IMG/VR virus record: IMGVR_UViG_3300031851_004567
Location: 1 to 21,871 of that record
Reading direction: 5' to 3' (one strand)
DNA: 21,871 nt
Source: a virus
The position numbers were made by a program, and so were the translations under genes. The first letter of the stretch is position 1, and every line of letters begins with the position of its first letter. The notes below the pieces were generated by a model. It saw only the letters and a program-made list of their open reading frames with translations, was not told the origin of the DNA and ran no database searches. This document shows, in pieces, positions 7,095-17,600 of this stretch.

Positions 7095-8676
7095 TTTGAT
7101 CGAAGCTAGTTGATGTGCTATCGAGTGTAATACCTGTATTATCGAAGGTATTATTCGTAGAACCACCAATACCAGTTACGGTCAGAGTTGCAACATCAGT
7201 TGTGAGAGGTGAATTGGTTGCTGCTGTAGCACCAACGGGACCTTCAATAACAAGTTTGTACTTATACCCTGTCATATATGACAAAGCAGTAAACGCATAC
7301 GTCGGGGATGTTGCACCGTTGAGTTGCGAGTATGCAAATCCACCATCAGTAGATCTAAACCACTGATAAGACTTGGGACCATTTTCTGGAACAATAGTAG
7401 CGGAAACAGTAAATGTAACTGTCTGACCACTATTAACTGTTGCATTCTGTGGTTGTGCTGCAATCTGCAGAGTTGCAGGAGGTGCCACACCATCACCACC
7501 GCTAGGAGGTGCAGGAGGTGTAGCAGCACCATTGTTAGCTGGTTGATCAAGCACTTGACGTGCAGTAAATCCCATAAGGTATGGGAAGGATGGTTCACCC
7601 TGATCGTCTAATGATAAGAAATATGCATAGGTTCCAGATTGATATTCTGGAGTAATACAAAATCTTCCATTGTGAGAATCGAGAATTCCATTACCCTCAA
7701 CATATTCCCAGTCTTGTACAAAGGAACCTGCAGGTGGGTTTTGAAGTGTGCTCCCATATGAAGGTCTTCCCGATGTTTCTATGGGTTTTACTTGATATGA
7801 AGAACTCATGTCTATAACGCTTGAGGATGTATCCCAAGGATCAGTATATGCATGAGGACCATATACAGGGAATCCATCAAAAGCAAATCCCAAAATTTTA
7901 GAATGACCGTCTGGATGTCTTAGAACATCACCGTTGTACTGAGATAAACCATAGTAATCATTGTATGTTGCCATGACTGATCCCTGTTGCCAGCAATCAA
8001 TGAAGTGGGAGTCATGGTAATGATATTGACCCGTTTGTTCTGGATGTCCACCACATGAATCATCTCCAAAATCAGCAGGAGATGTTGGGTAATGTGCATT
8101 CCAACTAAATCCTGCTGGTGGGTTTCCACCAGCACCAGCAGAAGGATTGAAGAAAACTACACCGTTACCTGCAACACCAATAGCACCCAATGGAGTAGGA
8201 TCGCGTCCTAATCTTTGATCATAGTAAGTATATGTACCTGTATTGCTATAGTTAGAATCAGGAACAATTAACTGTAAATTTGTATCTGTACTTCTCCAAC
8301 AATATCCTGCTGTAGAAATAAAGGTTGTACCATTGTAAACAAACTTCGCCTTTCTACCATCACTAAAAACAAATAACAGATTATCTCCAGGACGAATTGA
8401 ACCACTATCAACCGTGGCAGATAGCAATGCATTATCATCTACCGACAGTGGAATATTGATGGTAAACCCTTCTTGTGAATAGGTATTATCATCAAATGTC
8501 CTTTCAATTCCAAATGTACCACCCCTATAATAGAAGTCGTGATTGAAATCTTGTTCCGTAACTGTATTCGGATTGTTCGCATTAGGGAACACACCGTAGG
8601 TGACGGGACTAGGTAACCCGTCACCATCTACAGTCAGGATCCTTGTAGCAGGTACATAGGAAGCGGTTGCTGTCAT
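7090..8676 (-). CDS. YHYH-domain and Ig-like structural protein
   Basis: 528 residues in three parts. Residues about 1-140 are beta-rich and unassigned. Residues about 145-375 form a YHYH domain, with GGHPEQTGQYHYHDSHFIDC near 209-228, GFAFDGFPVYGP near 263-274, and a closing HNGRFCITPEY...GTYAYF...FPYLMG block near 335-369. The YHYH family occurs in marine bacteria and phages and has no known biochemical role; its clustered histidines and acidic residues could bind metal, which is inference. After a proline/glycine linker (about 385-401), residues 402-502 form an Ig-like domain (GQTVTFTVSA, YQWFRSTDGG), a common surface-binding module of phage virions. The gene starts 13 bases after the stop of the giant gene and overlaps no other. 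It is probably a virion surface or fibre-tip protein. Confidence 0.87.
   Translation of the reverse strand: MTATASYVPATRILTVDGDGLPSPVTYGVFPNANNPNTVTEQDFNHDFYYRGGTFGIERTFDDNTYSQEGFTINIPLSVDDNALLSATVDSGSIRPGDNLLFVFSDGRKAKFVYNGTTFISTAGYCWRSTDTNLQLIVPDSNYSNTGTYTYYDQRLGRDPTPLGAIGVAGNGVVFFNPSAGAGGNPPAGFSWNAHYPTSPADFGDDSCGGHPEQTGQYHYHDSHFIDCWQQGSVMATYNDYYGLSQYNGDVLRHPDGHSKILGFAFDGFPVYGPHAYTDPWDTSSSVIDMSSSYQVKPIETSGRPSYGSTLQNPPAGSFVQDWEYVEGNGILDSHNGRFCITPEYQSGTYAYFLSLDDQGEPSFPYLMGFTARQVLDQPANNGAATPPAPPSGGDGVAPPATLQIAAQPQNATVNSGQTVTFTVSATIVPENGPKSYQWFRSTDGGFAYSQLNGATSPTYAFTALSYMTGYKYKLVIEGPVGATAATNSPLTTDVATLTVTGIGGSTNNTFDNTGITLDSTSTSFDQT
7171..7473 (-). other. Ig-like domain of the YHYH protein
   Basis: Residues 402-502 show the pattern PQNATVNSGQTVTFTVSA, then YQW, then an SPTYAF strand and a closing VATLTV strand. 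It closely parallels the Ig-like domain at the C-terminus of the giant protein encoded just upstream (NPSNVTVNQGQTAAFTVIA ... YQWQ ... NSAVLNV). Ig-like domains on phage virions are thought to help weak binding to cell-surface sugars. Confidence 0.75.
7552..8244 (-). other. YHYH domain
   Basis: Residues about 145-375 contain the family-defining YHYH tetrapeptide (218-221) with flanking His211, His224 and His257 (HPDGHS), the GFPVYGP motif and the FPYLMG end motif. Cysteines occur at 208, 228 and 340. Boundaries are approximate, but the family call rests on several separate motifs. Confidence 0.8.
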
Positions 8677-8686
8677 TGTTTTTGAC

Positions 8687-8694
8687 TATTTATT
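8687..8694 (-). promoter_or_regulatory. Late-promoter-like octamer AATAAATA overlapping the giant gene's stop codon
   Basis: The minus strand reads AATAAATA, seven of eight bases matching the T4 late octamer, and the TAA stop of the giant gene (8690-8692) is inside it. It ends only 10 bases before the ATG at 8676, so T4 geometry would give a leader of about 5 bases. This is either a nearly leaderless transcript or a chance match. Confidence 0.5.
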
Positions 8695-11600
8695 GTGCAA
8701 AGATCGAGTTCGGTACGAAGTTGGAGATTACAGTTGCACCAGTCTGGACGTTAAGAACAGCAGAGTTGGAGTAGACAGGTGTTGCACCTGCATACGTGAT
8801 TGCAACTCTGTACTCATCACTGTCGTCTGCTTGAGAAGCAGATCCAGTGTCATATGTTGCCTGGTTTGCACCAGTGATATTTGTCCAGTTGGTTTCCCCG
8901 TAGTTCTTCCTCTGCCACTGATAATTCAGACCAGAAGTTGTTCCGACAGGATCGCCATCCTCAGCATTGAAGACTGCGATAACTGTGAATGCTGCAGTTT
9001 GACCTTGGTTTACAGTCACGTTGGAAGGATTCCGTGTGATCTGAATTGCACCATTCTCGATGGTGATTGTTTGACCAGTGTTGGGATCAATACCCTCACC
9101 AGCATAAACATCCAAACCATCATTGACAGGTGCACCTTCAGGCGTAACAAAATCATCCTCAACAACGTTGGAAACGGTGACTTCAGGTAGTGAATAACCA
9201 ACACCAGGTGTCTTAATTGCAATATTTGCAATTCCCATCAGAGCACGGATACGACCATCAAAACCACTGGAGGAAATAACCGCGACATTTGGGCGCGTGG
9301 TATAACCGTTACCAGGGTTGGTAATGATTGCGGCATCAATTGTGCCTCTACGGATAGTCGCAAGCGCGGAAGCGTTACGACCTTTAACCGTTCCCGTGTA
9401 CTCAAAGGTAACCAAAGAGTTGGAAGATTCAATCAGAGCAACCTCACGAGGATCAGACTCATCTTCACCTTCGATAAAGAGTTTGTCACCTGCTTCAATT
9501 GGAGGAACAACGTAAGACGCGATAACGTCTGCTTCAGAACCAACGTAGGAGAATGCCACGAATGTGGATCCTGCGCGAGGCGTTTCAGCAAAGATGATCC
9601 TAGAACCAACCAGTGTGTAACCAATGCCAGGTTCCTGAATAACACCGTTCAAGGAACAGATGATGTTATTTTCAGGTTTGATCGTGTTAGAAGAAACACC
9701 CTCAGTCAGAGTTAGTGAGTAGAAACCGCCAGTAATCTTGAGGTTGAAAGATGAACGTAAGGAGTCAAACTCGAAACTAATGTCATCCAACTGACGCAAT
9801 TTACCAACGTAGTATCCAATAAACTCAGACCCAATTTCAGGTGGTTCAGTGAATGTGATCTCATCCGAAGATGCAGTGAATGCGTTGTTTGCACCAGGTG
9901 GTTGCATAATACCATTCACGAAGATCATCATATGACCTGCAGGATCGGGCAGATATTGCTCACCATTTGCGATAGTGAGTTTGAAGATTGTCTGCTCACC
10001 ATCAAATCCACGGAAGTAACGATCAACACGTCCAACCAAATCACTTGCAGTAGATGTTGCTGCAATCCATCCGTTATCTGAGATAAGGGTCATGTTGTCG
10101 CTGAATGTTCCAACAACATCTTCCAACCACACGCGAGCGGTAATACCACTCTGCTCGATGCTTACGATGCGACCGTAAGACTCATATGCGGTTTCTGTAT
10201 ATGCACTAACCTCACCGTAGATAACAGGGAAGTTGTTAAGGTTTTCAAACTTACCGATTGTATAACCACCCAAACCAACAGTGCTTGCAGGGACACTTGG
10301 GTCACCAGATACGCTACCGATGTAAAGATCATTGATACCCTCATCTGGGCGATAATCCCAGCTAGTGACATATGCAGTCCATCCAGGAACAGCAATTGCA
10401 GTTCCCTGAAGCAGATACAGTTGATCTCCAACAGTGAAGTTACCCGTGTAACCTGTGTCACGTACAACGCTAGAGAGGGACAGTTTGATAGTTCTGTCGC
10501 CGTGGATGTATGTGTTGATTGTGATTGGTGAACCACCATCTCTGATACCCACGAGGTCAAGAATTTTTTCAGTCTTAGAACCATAGATAACATCACCAGA
10601 CTCCCAACCGCTATTGATCGTTTCCACGTCAACCGTGATACGACCACCTGTGTTGCCAGTAAGAACGCCTCTCTTATCATTGAAGACGGATACTTTTGCT
10701 TCTGTGGATGTGGTGTCTTTGAACAACCAGTCACCTGTGAAGAATTGACCCAACTTAGTATTGATAAGTAGACGATCCTCAACGGTAGATGTGACAGTAG
10801 CAGTTGCACCACTATCAACACCTTCGAGGACATCTCCTGCGGAGATTGTGCCAGTGATACTTCTGATACGAATGTGACCGTTATTCAGTTCATTGCGAGC
10901 AATTGTCTGAAGGGCAATACCCTGGTTGACAGTTGCACCTTGCACCTGAATGACTTCGCCGTCAACGAACTTCTCCTGCGACATTGCAGAAAGACCGAAG
11001 TATTTGTATGTTTTAACAACTTCAGCACGGTTAAGAAGTTGACTGGAAACTTCACTGGAAGCACCAGTTGCAGTACCAATCAGAACGTCAGCAATATTGA
11101 AACCTGCACTAATTGGAGTTTGAATATCGCGTGTGCCATAGTTAATTGTATTTCTAATAATTCCAGAACGACGTGCAGTAGTAAAGTTCTGGTTACCTGA
11201 GTTTGTTGTATCCAGACGGAATGGACGATAGCGACCATCATGTTGAGGTACGCGAGCGATCTCAAACCAGTTTGCCTGAGCATTCAGAACATAATAGAAG
11301 TCCTGATCATTGGCACCATCAAGTGAAGTTGCAGATGCAAGAGTGTATTGCAGCAGATCACCACGACGGAAGAAGTTAGTTCTGTTAATGCGAACGCGAT
11401 TTTCTTCACGCTCAAATCCAACTTCAATAGTAGGAGTAAGCAGAACCAGTGCAGGATCAGTATTATAATCTTCACCCTCGTCATATACATTGGTGAGATT
11501 TACAGCGTCGGTAGATGCAGTAAATGTGACAACATTTTCTGATGGGAAAGTGGAACGCTCAAGTGCAAACTCAAGGCAGTTGAGGGAAGAATCCATACTG

Positions 11601-14600
11601 AATTCAGAGTATTCCTGATCATATTCAATTCGTGGTTGATAACCACCAACTGCAGGAGGATAGAAAGTATCATATCCAGACCAACCAGGACCGTTGTAGT
11701 TCATCACAATATCCTTCGCATATTCGCGAACTTTATTCATCGCGAAGATTAGACGAATACGATCAATATCGGGATATGCAATGAAGGTACCTTCACCATC
11801 GAACCATGTGGCAGCAAGTTCAAACGCACCAGCATTACCGCCAGTTGCGAGGTCATAGATCATTGCCTCAAGAATTGCCTGGGCGTATGTTGTATCTGGG
11901 TTAGTTCCAGTTGAATACTGTGTCACAGTTTGATCAATTGCTCTCTGTGCGATTGCATGATCGTTGAATCTGATGAACTCAGCGATGGTGTGATCTGTAT
12001 GCTTAGCGGCACCTAAAGTACCAGACAACAGATCATACAATGTCATGGTTGCCGACAGTACGTTATAACAGGTGTATGCCTGATACTTGGTATTTGTGTA
12101 GACCGATGCAGGTGTAGTTCTACTAATTGTTCCGAGGTGAGGAGTAGTGCCCAACCATGCTGCTTCGATGGTATTGATACCAACGTCGAACAAAGTATTA
12201 ATGGCAGACTCAATAGTCGCACAAGTAGAATTCCATCCAGCAGCAGCGTTGTCATAACTAACGCTGAGATCACGATCAGCGTGGTTGCCAGAATACTTGA
12301 TAGGCCAAATAGCAGGCAGAGTACGCTGAACACTAGCAAGAGATGTAGGTGTGGTGATTGTATCGGTAACAATCTGCATGATCGTATCGATTGCTGCCTC
12401 AACGTTAGAGCAAGGACCACCGTTGTTAGCAACCGTACGTGTCTGACCACTCATAGAGTTGGCAGTGAGAATATCCTCAACGGTTTGCATCAGCGTTTGT
12501 GCAGCAGAAACCTCAGTAGGACATGCAGGTTGTGTCACGTCAGTTGTGATTGTGAGATCACGATACTGTTGCAGTGATGTGTAAGAACCCCAGTTAGTTG
12601 TAATGTTAGAGGGGATCAGTTCGTTACGGATAATGTGATCAATGATATTAGAACGGATGTAACTAATAATTGATGTTGAACGCTGTCTTTCTGTAGCATC
12701 CAGGTGAGGATTGTTAACGTATTCTTCACCGATGTCATAGATGTAAGAGTTACCAGCGTATGCAACGTGGTATGCAACCGATTGAATAATACGCTCAACG
12801 TCATCAACACATGCAACAGTTCCAGTAGGAATAGTCCAACCGTTGTTTGCAACGTACATTCCAACTGTACCCTCTGCAATGTAGCGGGCGTTGTTACGGA
12901 TCAACCAGTATGCGTCAGCAGCACGAGACTTATTAGCATCGGTAGCACCAGCAAGGGAGGTTTGCTCCATTGTGGGGTTGTCGCGGCTGCGTTGTCTGTA
13001 TGGATAGAAGTCGAGATCTTCGTAGAACTTCTGACTATAGTTGTGAACGTGGTTACCAGTGTTAAGAGTGGGAACACTACGCATCACGTCAAACATGATC
13101 TTCTTCGCTTCTACCATTGCATATACAGTCTCAGTTGCCTGAGATCCAACATGCAGGAGAGCATTGGAAGCATTCACGTAGAACTGAGCAGCATCCACAA
13201 CTTTGCTATTACCACCGTACTTGAGGTGGAAGACCAGTGCTTGCAGAATGTCAGTGATGTCATGGACACAATCGACACTACCAGCACTGGTTACAGCGTT
13301 AGGAAGTGCACTTACGAATGTGTGATCATATTGCTGACCAACAGGTGAGGCACCAACGTTGACTGTAATCGTAGTTGCATCAGCAGCAGTAATTGCCAGA
13401 GATGCATCATATGCAGGGTCGGTGTTACGAGGATATGCATGATTGGATGCATTACCATCCTGTGTACAGGTGAATATAATTGACTCAAGTTCAATGTATA
13501 CCTTGTTGCTTGTTGTCAGACTGTGAGTACCAATGGTAAGAACCATCTCACCATTAGATGCAGTGTAGACAGCATTTTCTACATCAAACTGAACACCACC
13601 CGATCTCGTTCCTGCCTGTCCACCATTGATGGAGAAGGAAGGATACTCTTGAGTTGTACGATGAACTGCCTCTTCAGCGATGAAACGGATGTTTCTATCG
13701 ATGAGGTTTGCAGCGTCAACATAACGCGAGAGCATTGGGTTTTGATCGTAAGAATCATCACCAGGATCATTCTCTTCACCAACACCGAAACCGTAGACAA
13801 GATCTTTACCGAAACCATTTCTCATGGTCAAGACTGCCATGTCTCTCGCCTGCTTGTAGACGTAGATAGATGCCTCTTCCTCACCCTCAATATGCTTCAG
13901 TGAATTATCTTCTGGTTCGATGTAAAGTTCAGCAGCATCATAAACCTTGCTGTTACCACCAATACGGAGGTCATGAATGACAGCATCCAGGTAATCCTTA
14001 ACATCATCCATACAGTTAACCTGTCCACCAGGAACCTCGATGTTGGAGAACTTAGAAAGATCGTTCATCGACATAACTGCTTCAGAAGCAATCTGATCTT
14101 TGTTCACCTCGATCATGTTCGCTGCATCCAGGTATCTGTGGATGTCAGAACGGTTAAAGTCGTAACCTACAGGATCAACAGTATTGTTGATAGCGTCATC
14201 TTGCTGTCTATATGCTGTCTGTTGGGTATACTGTGCGACGTAGTAATCGTCAGAATAATCAGCACCCTGATCGGCAGGAGGTGCCTGACCGAAGGTAACA
14301 AGGAGTTGGTTGATTGCCTTGAGTGACAAATACTTACAATATTCAATAGCATCAACCATCGGCAGAAGTTCTTCATCAACGTGAAGAATATCTTTGTTGG
14401 AATCTAGATATTGATCAATGACATTGTTTACAGCAGAGTTACCGCCAGTAATCAGGTCACTGATGATTGCAGGAATAACAAAGTCCTTAAGATCCCTCAA
14501 GCAATATGGTTCACCATATCCAGGCATAACGAGTTTGTCATAAGCATTGCCGTTGATGGTAACTTGCCACTTGTTCTGAATGTATCCAACTGCTTCCTCA

Positions 14601-17600
14601 GCAATGTAAGTTCTATTCTTCCAGAGGGAATTGCCAGCATCACGATAACGATCACCAGTAGGTCCAAGGATGTCAAGAATATTATTAGTAAGAGTATCAA
14701 TTTCATTCTGTACGGTGACAGAAGCACCACCAGAAATTCCATGAGGAATACGAAGAATTTGAGTTTCAGGATCAGTTAAATCAGTGTCACTTGTGGTAAC
14801 AACATACTTGGCAAGTCTGCCTGCTTCTTGCCAAGCGAAGAGCGTTTGCAGCAATTCTTTCTCGACAAAATCAACAGAACCATCTGTAGCAAGATAACCT
14901 CTAGCAATAGTAGTTGTATAGTAATCGCCACCATACTTAAGATCTTTAATGATTGCATCTAAGATATAATCTCTAGTGTCACGAATACATGCTGTTGTGC
15001 CACCATAACTTTGAATTGCAGCATTGTCGCCAGGGATAATAAAGTCTGGATATTCGGTTTGCATTCTACCGACAGCAACCTCAGCAATCCATAGATCATT
15101 CTTCTCAAGGATTTCAGCAACAACACGATGACCATCACGAGACAGATCGATGTCTTCGATGATGACACGTTTGTTGTCATAATCGATTGACTTGGCAGTT
15201 GCAGACGAAACTGTTGTACCTGTGAAGGTTGCGTAAACTTCAGTTGTAGAAAGAATGAATGGAGTATCACCCGTCAAACCAAGGACAATATTGGTGTCAC
15301 CATATGAAACAGTGCTAGGTGCAGTAAAGGCAGAAGTGTAGTATGCTTCACCTTTTCTGACTGCAACGTTATCCATGTTTCCAATGAAACCACTGGAACC
15401 ATTACGATCAGCACCGATGTAGCAAGGACCGTAACCAAAGTCTGTACTGTTGCTTGCATTACTTCCTGCTTGTGTGCCATTGACATATGCAGACATGACA
15501 GATTCATTTCTGACAACTGCAACATGGTACCAAGTGTTAGTAGTGGTAAAGACATTACCTGACAGAATAATGTTTGTAGTGTGATCAAATACACGCAGTG
15601 TTTGATCCACCATTCTGATATTCAAACCACTGGTTGCACTGCCTCTACGGCAATCAAAGATGTACTGTGTACCAGAGATGCCAGTAGGGTAGATCCATGC
15701 CTCGAATGTTAGGTTACCAGTGCCGAAGTCGAAGTCATAAGAATCAACTTGCTTCAGATACGAGTTGGTAACAAACTTCAAAGATTTGTTGCTATTAGAA
15801 AGACTTTTGTTGGTAACAACAATACTTTGAGTAACAGCAGACGAACCAGGGTTTGTCAGTGTGGAGTTTGTGATATACTCACGATCTTGAAGAGTTGCAC
15901 TAACGCCAGTGGCATCGGCAAACAACCACTTCAAACCAGCGTTAACACCTGCGAGTTTGAAGGTTGCACCAGAAGTTTTTGCAGTGATATTGTCGCCAAG
16001 GGCAAACAAACCACTAGACCTATCTTTGTATGCAATCTTATTAACACGAACAGTTTCACCCTCACGGAATGAACCATCATCGATATTTGCAAGAGAGTTG
16101 ATGTAATCAAGATTGCCAACTGCTATGGTCTTAAGACCGATGTCAGTTAGTGTATTAATTGTTGATTGTACGTTCGCACAGTTAGAAACGGATTGTCTAC
16201 CGCCAGATGCATAATCAACATCGTAGGAATGTGCAGTTACGCCACCACCTGTGTATACAGCACCAGCACTGGCATTAATGAATGTGTGAGTAAATCCACC
16301 ACCAGCAGAAATAGCGTTAGCAGATGCACCACTATAAGTGTGGGCATATTGCTGAGAGGCAGGAGATGTGCCAACGTTTACAGTAATTGTTGTGGCAGTC
16401 GCGCCTTCAATCATCAGAGACGCACCTGACGCCATGTCTGTAGTGCGAGGATATGACTCAACTGATACGTCACCGTCTTGTGTGCAAGTAAAGGAAATTG
16501 ATTGATCGGCAATCGTTACATGCTTACCTGCTTCCAAAGAGTGAGCACCGATTGTGATTTCCATGTCACCCGTTGCTGGGGTATAGGTAGCACCAGTAGG
16601 AGTAAACTGCACCAAAGGAGATGCACCAACATTAACTGTAATTGTGGTTGCACTTGTTGCAGAAATTGCAAGATCATCCTCAAACGGAGTGGAATATGGT
16701 TGTGGATAAGTTTTAATTGCTTGACCACCATCCATGTCGCATTGGAACGACAAAGAATGAGGTCTGATGGTAACTGTATCAGAGGTAGTCAACGAGTGAG
16801 AACCAATAGTCAGAACCATACTTCCACTGTTAGGTGTATATACCGCAGCAGTAGGAGTGAACTCTACAAGTGCTGTACTAGAATCATATGTAGAAGGATC
16901 ATTAAGGTTGTACACACCGTTGTCACCAGTACCACTGGTAGGCATTACCTTGTAATATAGAAGGTTGTTAATTGCTCTATATGTGAGATCTCTTGCCTTA
17001 GAAAGTGCAGTCCAGGTTTCTGCTTGCTCACCAACAACACCGTTATTGATGAATGTTGCACCTTCAAAGTAGGACTTAGAAAAACTAACGGTGTTTGTGT
17101 TACCACCACTTCTGACATCCTTAACAATAGCGTCAACGAAGAGACCAACATCTCTGCGGCACTTAGTTTCATTGCTGTTATAACTGGTAGGTTCAGTAGG
17201 AGTAATGTCGCTGAAGTCTTGATTTGAAAGAAGAGTTTCAGAGATCGTAGCAGCGAGAGTATCAAGTGCAGCCTGAATATCAGCACAAGCACCAGCATCA
17301 TCATTATTGATAGCACTACCAGATCCACCATAGTTTGCAAGACCAGGAGTGATTGATGTATCTGCGTAATGTGTATATGTAATACCATCAACTGCCGTTG
17401 AACCAGTAAGTTGATTAGTCAGTGCTGACTTCATATAGTCGGCTGCCTTGTTATAACCCCAAACAGTTTCAGTTACCTGAGCGTTGATGTATGCAAGGTT
17501 GCCGTTACTATAGTATTCTTCAATAAATTTACGAGCATACTTGTTACCACCTGCAAATACATCATATGCAATTGCATCGACGTAGTATGTAAGGTCACGC

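Noticed and set aside
10162-10833. 223-codon second minus-strand frame
   Set aside because: It overlaps the giant gene in another frame and is rich in Leu, Ser and Val typical of off-frame translation of this sequence.
12704-13348. 214-codon open frame on the plus strand
   Set aside because: It lies opposite the giant gene, its translation has no recognisable domain, and the minus-strand frame here encodes conserved modules; it is a shadow.
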